Source: an uncultured Desulfobacterales bacterium | GTDB lineage: Bacteria > Desulfobacterota > Desulfobacteria > Desulfobacterales > JAFDCJ01 | Reading direction: 5' to 3' | DNA: 5,955 bases | Assembly (NCBI GenBank): GCA_945787595.1 | Contig: CALZJV010000779.1 | Coordinates: 1-5,955, forward strand | Shown here: piece by piece, positions 5,955-5,955 of the stretch | Numbering within the stretch: position 1 is the stretch's first letter | How the letters are laid out: each line of letters starts with the position of its first letter | Notes under the pieces: model-generated | Told to the model about the DNA's origin: nothing | The model's input: the letters and a program-made list of their open reading frames with translations, nothing else | The model's database searches: none | Position numbers and translations under genes: made by a program

Positions 5955-5955
5955 A

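Overview
The window looks like part of a chromosome of an anaerobic deltaproteobacterium-like organism (Desulfobacterota, possibly Desulfobacterales). This is inferred from gene order and sequence style, not from a database search. The gene order, the moderate GC content and the purine/pyrimidine-biased short tandem repeats in the gaps all fit that group. It is probably an environmental or metagenome-derived contig.

Every supported gene lies on the minus strand and is transcribed from high to low coordinates. Together they form one operon-like block for a branched-chain-amino-acid-type (HAAT family) ABC importer. In transcription order it contains: the C-terminal end of LivG (ATPase; 5634 to the right edge), a 668-residue AMP-forming long-chain-type acyl-CoA synthetase (3348-5354), LivH permease (2425-3315), LivM permease (999-2095, frameshifted), and a periplasmic substrate-binding protein (1-954, running off the left edge). 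LivF is not in the window. The acyl-CoA synthetase is translationally coupled to LivH. This suggests that an imported carboxylic acid is activated to its CoA thioester on arrival, so the real substrate may be a fatty, aromatic or branched-chain acid rather than an amino acid.

Three kinds of structure stand out. (1) There are two perfect short tandem duplications. One of 56 bp breaks the LivM frame, and one of 32 bp duplicates the stop/RBS/start junction between the synthetase and LivH without breaking either gene. Both may be real recent slippage events or assembly errors. (2) The 329-bp livH-livM gap is largely built of heptamer-period degenerate tandem arrays, the main one being exactly 13 x 7 bp and ending one base short of the LivH stop. 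(3) The 279-bp livG-synthetase gap holds a large imperfect hairpin whose arms are octamer-period repeats in inverted orientation.

I found no RNA genes, CRISPR arrays, insertion sequences or convincing promoters or terminators. The strongest candidates for something undescribed are the short-period intergenic repeats inside the operon. The transporter genes belong to well-known families.
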